From the NCBI RefSeq assembly GCF_030272615.1, contig NC_081411.1, positions 153,439,971 through 153,503,970 on the forward strand: a DNA stretch of 64,000 bases, in the 5' to 3' direction. Shown here piece by piece: positions 45,381 to 54,656 of the stretch. The translations under genes and the position numbers were made by a program. The stretch is from Cryptomeria japonica (Eukaryota; Streptophyta; Pinopsida; Cupressales; Cupressaceae). The first letter of the stretch is position 1, and each line of letters starts with the position of its first letter. The notes beneath the pieces were generated by a model. The model worked only from the letters and a program-made list of their open reading frames with translations, ran no database searches and was not told where the DNA came from.

Positions 45381-46348
45381 TGTTACATTTGGAAGAGGAG
45401 AGGATAATTCACTAGATTCAATCTCTCCACATGAAGATGGTAGATTGAATTTTGAATGAAATGGGAATGATAAGTTGATCCCCTCTTCCTTGTTTGAGAT
45501 GGAAAGGAATTGATTAAATTATGTAGTGCAAAAGTGACAAAGAACTAGTTATAACTTGAGATCGGGATATGAGATGAAGTTGTGCACCTGGATCTGGTAG
45601 TAATATGTCGAGATGAAGTTGTCCTGTGAATTTGAGGAAAAGTTATCCAGACCGTGGCGGGAATGTACACGGTCCTATGAAAAATCCGCAAAATGAAAAG
45701 GGTTTTTTCGCCTCTACAAATGAAGGCCAAATTCAAAAGTATAGTTGCACACTTGTAACCTACACATAGAAAAGAGAGGAAATGGGTTAGGATTGGGGGT
45801 TTGCCTTAGGTAAAACCCCAGTTTTTGAATTAACCAAGTAATGAAAGAAAGTACTTGCAAGTAGATGTAAATGAAAGATTGAATTATAAATCACCTCAAG
45901 GGAGGTTGTCATAGCAATGTTGATAGAAGTACTTGTATGGAATTGAATGTTTGATCACTTGAATTTATCCAACTTTGATCTATCCAACTTCCACTTATTC
46001 AAATGAGAGGATGAATGCCCCTTAAATACATGTTAGTGGATTTGATTTTCGTCACAAGCCGATATCGGGGGAGTTTCCCACGCAATATAACCCTAGGAAG
46101 GGTCCTACCCCAAAATCGGGCAGGGATAGGGGTGCAACACCCATTTCCAAGGGGGGATAGTGGTGCCATGCCCCTATCCTACCCCTTTCTCCAGGGCAGA
46201 GTGCAAATGAGGTGATGTAGAGGCCAAGGAAGAAGTTGTTTCTAAGGGCTAAGCAATCTCTGGTCTCCGATCAGGCTAGAGGATTCAAACTCGTGTGTGT
46301 GAGGACCCTAATGCAGTAAAAAATTGCTAGGGTCGCAATTTTATGACA
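45381..46348 (-). repeat. 5' LTR of element D
   Basis: Minus strand starts TGTCATAAAATTGCGACCCT, close to the F LTR opening (TGTAGCGTCCTAAAATTGCG). It ends ...AAATGTAACA, followed at once by TGGTGAA, the first seven bases of the PBS used by C, F and the Tat element. Inside are a Y-rich stretch and CTATGTGTAGGTT, as in F, and a perfect-arm copy of the conserved hairpin (45650-45675). Length is about 968 bp. Downstream in the same direction are the repeat leader and the unknown ORF. It interrupts the LINE endonuclease frame at 46349. Confidence 0.65.
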
Positions 46349-46920
46349 CTAAACCTATTAATGCAATAACACAATCAACATTCTTTAAATGGGAAGTATT
46401 AAGATTTTGGGGAGTTGGACAGAAGAATCTGACTTTTGAATAGTGAAAATAGAGCAGATGATAGGAAAATAATTAGAAAGAGTGGTAGAATAATCTACTA
46501 AAATAGAAGCCTCTAAAGAATTATTAACCAATTTGAGATTATGGGATGAATAAAATATGTCCAATCTTCTCATCTTTATCTCATTCGCAAATCTAAAATT
46601 GGACCGAGTAAACCAATTACTCATGTATTACTTGACACTTTATTGCAGATGGGATCAACCACTCCAAATAAATTATGACAAAAAATCCATCTTTCAAATT
46701 ATTCATTACAAAGTTTGAAATAATTGTACCAGTTGTGATCTTTGTGATCCTCAACCATATTAAAATCTCCTCCCAATGCCCAATCAACATTAGGCATATT
46801 TTTGGCCATCCAATCCCAAAGAATACATCTATTTTTAGGAGTATTACAAGCATAAATAGCCCAAACACAATTGTGTGAAATGTCCTCTCCCTTATCAATG
46901 ACATATTTGTAAATTCAAGG
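46349..46920 (-). pseudogene. L1-type LINE endonuclease (start of ORF2), broken
   Basis: On the minus strand, about 46870-46350: IYACNTPKNRCILWDWMAKN, then WALGGDFNMVED (the GGDFN motif of apurinic-like LINE endonucleases). After frameshifts come WSTRSNFRFANEIKMRRLDI and SLEASILVDYSTTLSNYFPI, in the place of the usual SDHxPI box. HLKNVDCVIALIG leads up to the D LTR, which interrupts it at 46349. ORF2 RT is not in the window; it would lie beyond D's lost 3' end. Nicks target DNA in active elements; here a pseudogene. Confidence 0.7.
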
Positions 46921-46989
46921 AGCTAAACCAATAATAGCCCCACCACTCCCATCTCTATGTGAATAATGATAGAAAGTAACTTCCTTCCA

Positions 46990-48053
46990 TAAATTGAAAA
47001 GAGAAAGATCAAGGAAGCCATATTTTATAATTCATAATGAACCAACTAAAATATTATCATCTCCTTGTGGAAAAACATCAAAGCTATTTGAAATAAAAAT
47101 AACATGTTCTCGATTCACATGCTTATCCAACCTTGATGAAGGTGAATTTGATCTATGACATCTTGTTGAATGGGATCTTGATATTTGGTGAGAGTTAGGA
47201 GGGGTTGAAGGTGATGTCCTTTTAGGATACCTCAATAAGCTTGGGGAATATGGCGGGGGTGGATTATGAGAGGCGCAATGTTGGCTAACAATAGAAGGAG
47301 AGGGTTACTTTATATTCCTAAGCACTCTCCATTCCTATGACATAATATAGGATCTTTATATGGAGAAATGTTCCTATTAGGTGTTATAGCGGGAGAAGGG
47401 AGATTAGAGAAAGAAGCTTTATTGTGAGAGGGAGACACTGCATAATTTTTGGAGACTAACAAAGGGAGACTTGGTTGTTTAACATCCTTATTAGGAGGTA
47501 GAGAAGAGTATTGGGAATTGAGAGACCCATTCTTCCTAATAGGACAATCTTGAATAAGATGACCTTGCTGGAAAAAAACATGCATTTGGTTTGTTCAAAT
47601 AGACTATTGGTTGCTCCAACTCAAAACCCAGCCAAATAATTTAATACTCTCAAGTAATGATCTATTCAAATAAACATCCACACAAACTGTCGAATGGACT
47701 TGAATGCTGGAAAATTTGCTTGAAGGTTGTTTATACCATATCACTTTACCAAGTTGGGTAAAAATATATTTAAGGAATGGTTTGAATGCTAAGTTTATTT
47801 ATGAAAATTCTATCCACATTGGATAGTGTGAATTGAAAGGGACTTCTAGATGAAAATCGAAAGCCTAGGCTCAAAGATAACATGCTTGGCCACATATAAT
47901 CCATGTACCATACTAGATAATTTCTTGAGCACGATCATCATTTTTAAACATGCAAGAAACATAACCCTTACCTAGGCCCCTTACAATTTTGATTACCCAT
48001 CCCCTTTTTTCCCAATTTATTTTTGCCCATTTATAAATATCTAGTTTTTTAGG
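46990..48053 (-). pseudogene. L1-type LINE ORF1, 3' part (DUF4283-like plus zinc knuckle)
   Basis: Minus strand from 48053: DIYKWAKINWEKRGWVIKIV, LGKGYVSCMFKNDDRAQEI, FDFHLEVPFNSHYPMWIEF and LGKVIW, matching the plant LINE ORF1 layout known as DUF4283. Then HSTVCVDVYLNRSLLESIKL and a zinc knuckle remnant (QGHLIQDCPIRKNGS, ~47560) followed by a Ser/Pro/Asn-rich tail (47585-47310 open). An RNA-binding chaperone in intact elements. Several stops and frameshifts. Confidence 0.7.
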
Positions 48054-49291
48054 TGTAGCGTCCTAAAATTGCGACACTTGCAATTTCGACTGCATTTGGG
48101 CCTTCACGATGGCGGCGCAACGTTGAACCTGAATGGAGACCGCGAAACCTGTTTACAACATCAAAAACTGCATTTTTCTACACCCTAGCCTGATCCCTCC
48201 TTGCACCCTGCTATCCCGGGAGGTGGGACCATGTCGCCCAGTGCCCTGGTCCTTCACGACCATGGCGCCCAGCGCCCTGGTCCCTAGCCCTATTTTGGGC
48301 CCGGTCTCTTGTGGGCATCGGGTCTTTAAGTTGCAAATTGGAAAATAATGTTTCCTAGTCGGCCTAAGGTCGGGAAAATCAGTCTATCAACCCTAATTGA
48401 CAAGTATATAAACTACTTTTCCTCTCCTAGAAAGGGAGGTAAGAGAAAGAAAAGCAGAAAAACATATGCAAGCAAAAGGCGGAAGCGATATTCAAACATT
48501 CAAGCATTCAAGCATTCCTTCAAGCAATTGAGTATTCTAAGTCTCCATTCAAGGCTAGGTGTTGCATTCAAGACAAGGATTCAACCATTGAAGAGGAGAT
48601 CACATACAACATACAACATACTACATACATTACACCTTCGCATGTAAGAATACAAACATTCTTACAACAAGGTATCAGTACTTGTTTACATTACAAACAT
48701 TTACATTTACAGCATTCTCATTTCTTGGTTAATTCCAAAACTGGGGTTTGACCTAAAGGCAAACCCCTCATCCCTAACCCCCCAATTGTCCTCTCTTTTC
48801 TATGTGTAGGTTGTAGGTATGCGGCTGTAATTGAAGATCTGGAATCCTTGTGCACAGACGAACAGATCCCCCTTCGTTTCGCGGATTTTTCGGAGGACCG
48901 TGTGCACGCTGGGCGCCATCGTCCCGTCAACTTTCACTCAAATTTGCAGAACAGCACCGTCTCGACATTTTATTGCTAATTCCAGGTCCGCAGCTTCATC
49001 CCATATCCCTATCTCTGTTTATAAGCGAATCTTTCCTACTTTACATGCATTCCTAGTTCAATCTTTCTATCTACATTCTTTACAAAAGAGGGTATCCTTG
49101 ATGTCTTAACCCTTGAAACTCATTTAGAATCCAATCTTGCATTGCATGGGATTGGATCTTGTGGGTTTCAACCCCTCTTTTGAATGTAAAGTCTCTCCTA
49201 AGTGAAAACCATCAACCCTAGTGACTCTCCCTTCTCTCTCCTTGGAGTTGGGGAGGGGAGAACAACTAGGGTTCGATTTTTTCGCTTTACA
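48054..49291 (+). repeat. Element F 5' LTR (1238 bp)
   Basis: Starts TGTAGCGTCC after the duplication TTAGG (48049-48053) and ends TTCGCTTTACA. Contains a TATA box (TATATAAA, 48405-48412), two copies of a 31-bp GC-rich unit (CCATGGCGCCCAGCGCCCTG type, ~48228-48290) and one conserved hairpin (48895-48924). About 97% identical to the 3' LTR by eye. Confidence 0.95.
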
Positions 49292-49294
49292 TTT

Positions 49295-49312
49295 TGGTGA
49301 ACCCGACGTGAA
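49295..49312 (+). promoter_or_regulatory. Element F primer-binding site
   Basis: TGGTGAACCCGACGTGAA three bases after the LTR end; same position and sequence type as in element C. Confidence 0.8.
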
Positions 49313-50475
49313 CATCCTCATTCTGATTATTCATGGTTAGATCTGAAAATTTTGCTTTCCTAATTATATTTCCATGTTTGATCTTTTTTAAATTTTAGAG
49401 GCTAATTGCATAAAAACCCTAAAATTTTCTTTTTAGTAATTAAACTTGTGAAATGTTTAATTGTTAATGCTTGTTTCAGATCTACCCTTCTATTGCAAAT
49501 TGTCAATTCATATTTGTGCTTTAATTCTGAAAATTAAGTGGTTAAATGTCAAAACCCTAATTTTTAAGACCTTCTTGATTCAACCTTTGACTGATAATTT
49601 CACTAATCAAAACAACTCCAAATCGGCTGTAACTTTGGATTCCGCAATAAAATCACAATATCTTTCATCCCTAAAAATTTGGAAAAAAGTTGCGAGGACC
49701 GTGTGCACCCCGAGCGCCATCATCCCTGACATTTTTTTCGAAATTTCGGGAGCTAGATCTTACTGTATTTTTCTGCTAAAATCCAGAATTTTGGCTGATT
49801 TTATCAATTTTAACACTCTCAAAATTAAAGTCAAAGTTGGTCTAGTGATTGCTTGGATTGAGGCTTCTAATCATTCAAAAATTGTTGAAATTGAAATTTG
49901 TATCAAAATTGTGTTTCTTACAGTCCTAAATCTGAAAAGTGTGTTAGCATTCATTCAAAATTTCAGTGTTTTAATCAAATTTTTGCAGTTTGTGACTTTT
50001 TAAATTAAGTGTTTAATTGCAACAACCTTGATTTCCACTTTCAAATTCGAATTTTGCATGAAATCGAGTCAAATTTTAAATTTCGAAGCCTGCATTGCTT
50101 TCAGTATTCCCTCTAAAATCATAAAATTCAAAATTTTAGTTTCCCCCTCTTTTTCAAAATTCAAATTTTACATTTTTCAACAATCTTGGTAGGGTTCAAT
50201 TTTGAGATTGCAACTTTAATTTGGCCTATCTATAGATCGTAAAATCACTCAATTTTTTCAGATTAGCTTTAAAATCATCATAACTTTCATCCCTGAAAAT
50301 TTTGAAAAAAGTTGCGAGGACCGTGTGCACTCCGTTCGCCACGGTCCTGGACATTTTTTCTGAAATTTCGGGAGATTGTCCTGATTGCATTTAACAGCTT
50401 AAATCTAGGAGATTGGCTGATTTTATTGAAATTTGCTACCTCTAAAATTCAAAATCTTCTCTCTCTCTTTAGTGC
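49313..50475 (+). other. Element F leader with two conserved hairpins
   Basis: AT-rich leader with no supported gene; a 180-codon open frame (49461-50003) shows no family features. Two copies of the hairpin motif lie at 49696-49725 and 50318-50347, each embedded in the same longer context (TTTGGAAAAAAGTTGCGA ... CATTTTTTxTGAAATTTCGG). That makes them copies of a ~620-bp-spaced duplicated segment. Confidence 0.75.
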
Positions 50476-52479
50476 ATGAGTTTTACAACAATAAGTCCTA
50501 CTTATACTATTCCCGTTAGACGAAGCCTTAGAATTAAGTCTTTCCAAGGTGTAATTACCGAGGAGATGGAACCTAACTTGAATGGCCTTTTTAACGAGGA
50601 CATGGGTAATTCCTCTAATCCTCTTAATGATGAAGAAGCTCTCCATGAGGTTTCTGTAGAACAACTTTCAAAATTGGATAACCAATTTGATGATTTTCGA
50701 CAATGGATGTCTGAAGAATACCCTGATAGCAAACCTCTTTCATTAATTGAGGGTCTAAAACATATGGTTCAAAGTGATAAGAATGGAATTGATATTTTGC
50801 ATGGTATTGCACACATTGTGGATTCGAATGTGATGCCTATCAAGAGTTGTGCTGAAACTTTGGGTTATACACAACCTCCTACTCAAGACAATCATTCTAT
50901 TCCTTTGACAACTTCTATTGCTAGTATACCTACTTTTACATCAAACATAATGACTACTTCAATACAAGACATTCCTCCTATCACTAGTCATGGGGGCAAT
51001 CCTTCTTCTTCAATCAACCCTCTTCCTTCATTCAATCCAACTTCTTCATTCATTCCTTCAATGAGTGTTCCTATTATATCTCCACAAATGAACATGACGC
51101 AAGGGGGCAATTCATTTAACCCTTCCATTCCTCCTTGTAGTGTTCCTCCTTTCCAATCATCTCCTATGACTAACTATCATAGTGTCCCACCACCTTACTC
51201 TCTACCTTCTTTCAATAACATAACACCTCCATCACAATCTAACATGTCTAATATGAACTCTTCGACTGAAGTGACCATTAACAATCTTGCACAAACTATC
51301 TCTTCTTTACAGCAACAAATTGTCTCTATGAATCAATCTAAGTTTAGTGTGCCCACATTTGATGTTGCAAGCCCACTTTCTCTTGACATTGTTCAAGCTA
51401 TCCCCCCTAAACATGTTGAAATTCCGCATTTGGAGCTTTATAATGGTAAGGGTGATCCTCTAACACATGTTAAGACCTTTCAAACAATATGCACTGATTT
51501 TGCTTATGACCAAAGGTTGCTTGCAAAACTGTTTACTAGAACATTAAGAGATAAAGCCCTACAATGGTATTGCTCGTTGCCTTCTTATTCTATTACTTCT
51601 TTCGAACAACTTGCAAATGCTTTTATTCAACAATTTCAAAACAATATAAGTCCTAAAGTTACTTTGATTGATTTAATGCATTGTAAACAAGGTGTTAAAG
51701 AAAAATTGACTGATTTCATGGGTAGATATAAGCATTTGCATGCTCAAATTTCCTTTCCAGTGCCTGACAATGATATTCAAAGAATCTTTATTTCTAATTT
51801 ACAAAAAGATATTAGAGAAAAACTTCTGTTTTCTGAGTTTACTTCTTTCCAACAGTTGTGTGCAACTCTTCACAATTATCAACTGACTGTGAGTCAAATG
51901 GAACAAGCAAATCCTATGGCTCCGAGTGATAAGGGTGATAGTAGTCAACAACCATTTGGGAAGTTTAAACCAAATAGAGAGTCCATTAAATTCAATGAAA
52001 ACATCATCAACAACAATGTGAATGCGGCATCAGGTGTGCCTCCTATTTCTAAGTTTTTCAAGAAAGAAATAAAGTTTACTCCTTTGAATGAATCATTGCA
52101 TAGTATTATGAATAAGTTATTGGAACAAAATGTGCTTACTCTTCCTCCTATAAGGCAAATAGATCCTGCAAAGATTAACTCACCCTATTTTGATAACAAA
52201 TCTTTTTGTCAATTTCATCGTCATCCTGGGCATGATACTGAAAAATGTTTTGCTTTAAAGGGTAAAATTCAAGATTTGATTGATAATAATACTATCTCTG
52301 TTTCTGGTGTGAATGATAAAGGCAATACATCTGTAGCTCCTCCTAACCAAAATCTTAAGATTTTTACTGATCCATTACCTTCTCATACCTCTAATGCGAT
52401 TGATACTAATGATTCCTCTGTCTCACTTGATGATCTTGTGTCTATGACTCCGAATGTGATTAACTTTGTAGAGCAGTAG
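50476..52479 (+). CDS. Element F gag
   Basis: 667-codon open frame starting MSFTTISPTYTIPVRRSLRI. The N-terminal half is Pro/Ser/Asn-rich with a conserved QWMSEEYPDSKPLSLIEGLK. The Retrotrans_gag core runs from LELYNGKGDPLTHVKTFQ through LFTRTLRDKALQWYCSLPSY, FEQLANAFIQQF and LMHCKQGVKEKL. A zinc knuckle CQFHRHPGHDTEKC (CX2HX4HX4C) lies near 52205. It ends at a TAG (52477-52479, EQ stop KIPKEPS) in frame with the protease region, probably a mutated CAG, so gag and protease were one ORF. It could still make particles. Confidence 0.88.
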   Translation: MSFTTISPTYTIPVRRSLRIKSFQGVITEEMEPNLNGLFNEDMGNSSNPLNDEEALHEVSVEQLSKLDNQFDDFRQWMSEEYPDSKPLSLIEGLKHMVQSDKNGIDILHGIAHIVDSNVMPIKSCAETLGYTQPPTQDNHSIPLTTSIASIPTFTSNIMTTSIQDIPPITSHGGNPSSSINPLPSFNPTSSFIPSMSVPIISPQMNMTQGGNSFNPSIPPCSVPPFQSSPMTNYHSVPPPYSLPSFNNITPPSQSNMSNMNSSTEVTINNLAQTISSLQQQIVSMNQSKFSVPTFDVASPLSLDIVQAIPPKHVEIPHLELYNGKGDPLTHVKTFQTICTDFAYDQRLLAKLFTRTLRDKALQWYCSLPSYSITSFEQLANAFIQQFQNNISPKVTLIDLMHCKQGVKEKLTDFMGRYKHLHAQISFPVPDNDIQRIFISNLQKDIREKLLFSEFTSFQQLCATLHNYQLTVSQMEQANPMAPSDKGDSSQQPFGKFKPNRESIKFNENIINNNVNAASGVPPISKFFKKEIKFTPLNESLHSIMNKLLEQNVLTLPPIRQIDPAKINSPYFDNKSFCQFHRHPGHDTEKCFALKGKIQDLIDNNTISVSGVNDKGNTSVAPPNQNLKIFTDPLPSHTSNAIDTNDSSVSLDDLVSMTPNVINFVEQ

Positions 52480-53871
52480 AAAATCCCTAAAGAACCTTCC
52501 ATCACATTTGATTCTAGTGAAACTATCAAGGCACCTGATGGTCCTTTATATATAGTTGCAAAAGTCAAGAATACACCTTGTCGTGGAGTGCTTATTGATC
52601 CTTCTTGTATGGTTAATATCATTACTGAAGAATTCCTTTTTACTTTGCAATTGAATCAAGTGATCTATGATGAAACAAATGTGGTTGTGAAACTATTTGA
52701 TGCATTTTCTTCTCCTGCAATTGGTTCTATTACATTACCTATTGAGGTCCATAACAAATCCCTTGATGTGGACTTTGCTATTATTCCATCATCCGAACAA
52801 TTTTGTGTGAAGCTAGGCTATCCTTGGCTGTCTTCCATGAAAGCTATTGCTTCTCCTATTCATAAGTGTTTGAAATTTCCCCATAATGGTGAAGTTGTTA
52901 CTGTCAATTATAGTCTCTTTAAACCAGCTGAAAGAACTTCTAGCATTCCTATTGATTATTTTTGGCCTAAACAATTCCAATCTCTTCCTCCGCGAAGTGA
53001 TCATCTTTTCAAATCTTATCAAAAGTGGAAGAAAGATATGATCCTATCTCTAAGTGAACCTAGAACACCCAAACTTGATATTCCTATCATTATTGAGAAG
53101 GAAGTTCTTCCCTTGAAAGATAAAACTAATGTCTTTCCTCAAGAAGATTCCCAACCCATTCCTATGAATGTGACTATGCCTATATCTAATAAACTTCCTA
53201 AATGCAGACCTATACCTCCTCATCATGAGGGGCTTGGTCTCCTTCCTAAACCAAATATTCCTCCCTTATATGGACCAATTCCTCCTCCTTCCTCTTATGG
53301 AGAGAAGAGACCTTCCTCTTCTCCTATTGTTCAACCTAAGAGACCACAAACTAAACACCCAAGTGATAAGGATGAGAACATTCCTCCTCCTCAATCTTCG
53401 CAACTTCCTACTAAGACTAGACGAAATCGTTCTGCACGTGAACGCCGATGAAAGCGTCTTCTTAGAGCTCAGGCAGCTGCTTCTCAAACTTTGCAATCCC
53501 CAAAAACACCTTCAACTAATATTATTCCATTTTCTCCTCAGTCGACGATTGAGCCGAAATCTCCTAAACATAAGATGCATCATGGTCTTGATCCTGTGCG
53601 AGTTAAAGATCCTATTTTTATAAATCTTGATGATGATATAGATGAAAATGTTATTCATGATGAAAATGTTACTCCTGTTCATTCTGATAGTGAATATGAA
53701 TATGTTGATGTTGATAACCATTTATCTAACAAATTTTCTAAAGCACTTATCCTAGCTCCTAGACACGAACAACGTGGCTCGGAACATGAACATAGCCCTT
53801 GTTTGGATCTTGTGATATCTCCATCTGCTGTGTTGGATGTTCCTCCTCTAGCGTGTTTCCTGCCTTCCTGA
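52480..53871 (+). pseudogene. Element F protease-like region and C-terminal tail
   Basis: Same frame as gag. The aspartic-protease fold landmarks are present: VLIDPSCMVNIITEEF at the active-site position, then VKLFDAFSSPAIGSITLPIE, VDFAIIPSSEQF and LGYPWLSSMKAIASPIHKCL. The usual D-[TSG]-G is replaced by DPS. A Pro-rich linker leads to SARERR, a TGA (53449-53451, probably former CGA) and an acidic tail (FINLDDDIDENVIHDENVTP) ending at 53871. No RT, RNase H or integrase follows before the PPT. Confidence 0.8.
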
Positions 53872-54641
53872 AATATTGATCAGCAAGATCGGGGGGTAGA
53901 TGACGTGCTAGACTAGTTCATTAGCATAGCAGACTCTCTCCTCCTCTCTTTTGTTACTTCTTCTATGTGTTATTCTCATTCTTCTATTTGTTGTCCTTAG
54001 TGATGTCTACTTGAGGACGATGCAAAACATTGAGATCTCTTTTGGTCTCTCTCATGTTGACTCAAAAGACACATGTGTTCCCTTCTTCTAGGTGACCTTC
54101 CTTGATTGGGGAATGAAGAACAATTATGCATACATACATATGATATACATGAATTATCATACAACATACTGACCCCGAGGAAAGCAAAGTCACCTCGTGC
54201 TTTGTGCTTTGTGTCTATTATCCTTGGGCTTATCTCACACTTGGGGGCTAAATCCTTATGATAACGTGCTCCTTTCTCATTTCTTATATGTATCACTACC
54301 TTAAAGCAATCACCCCCGGTGAGGTGTGTGCGATCACTTTAACGTAGGGGGGCATACATCCCGTTCATATCTTTTCAAGATACTTGAAAATTTCTTGACA
54401 AATTTAGCTTTGCCTTGAAAATTTTTGATATCTTTCTTGCATGACTCATAGTGAGGGAGCCTTACTACTGACAGTCATGGTTCTCCCTCGTGATCTTCCC
54501 TTTTACTTTGTCAATCGAAGTCGTAAGATCCTTAGTCCACTGGGGGCTTGGTGTATCTTGCCTCCTTGACGTGGTGAAAGTTTTTCAATGTTGTTTCCTT
54601 GTACTTTACCGGAAGTATGAGCGTACGCTTATACTCCTGCT
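53872..54641 (+). other. Element F 3' untranslated region
   Basis: No gene: about 770 bp where pol would be expected. Contains GTAGGGGGGCATACATC near 54345, the G-run motif also seen upstream of the Tat PPTs. Confidence 0.7.
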
Positions 54642-54656
54642 AAAGTGGGGGATAAA
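54642..54656 (+). other. Element F polypurine tract
   Basis: AAAGTGGGGGATAAA directly before the LTR start TGTAGTGTCC. Confidence 0.9.

Larger units (their letters stand above)
16257..46348 (-). mobile_element. Element D: LTR element carrying an unknown ~1200-codon ORF
   Basis: Minus-strand order: 5' LTR, weak PBS, tandem-repeat leader, single long ORF, 3' untranslated part. Of this span, 19824-44067 is the nested copia (with Tat inside it) and is not D. No gag-pol similarity is seen, so D would be non-autonomous. The 3' LTR is not seen because element C interrupts and is itself truncated. The LTR-ORF association rests on continuity and shared orientation, not on two LTRs. Confidence 0.55.

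Noticed and set aside
49461-50003. 180-aa open frame in the F leader
   Set aside because: Low-complexity Leu/Ile/Lys/Asn sequence with no family features; the matching region of C shows no such frame.
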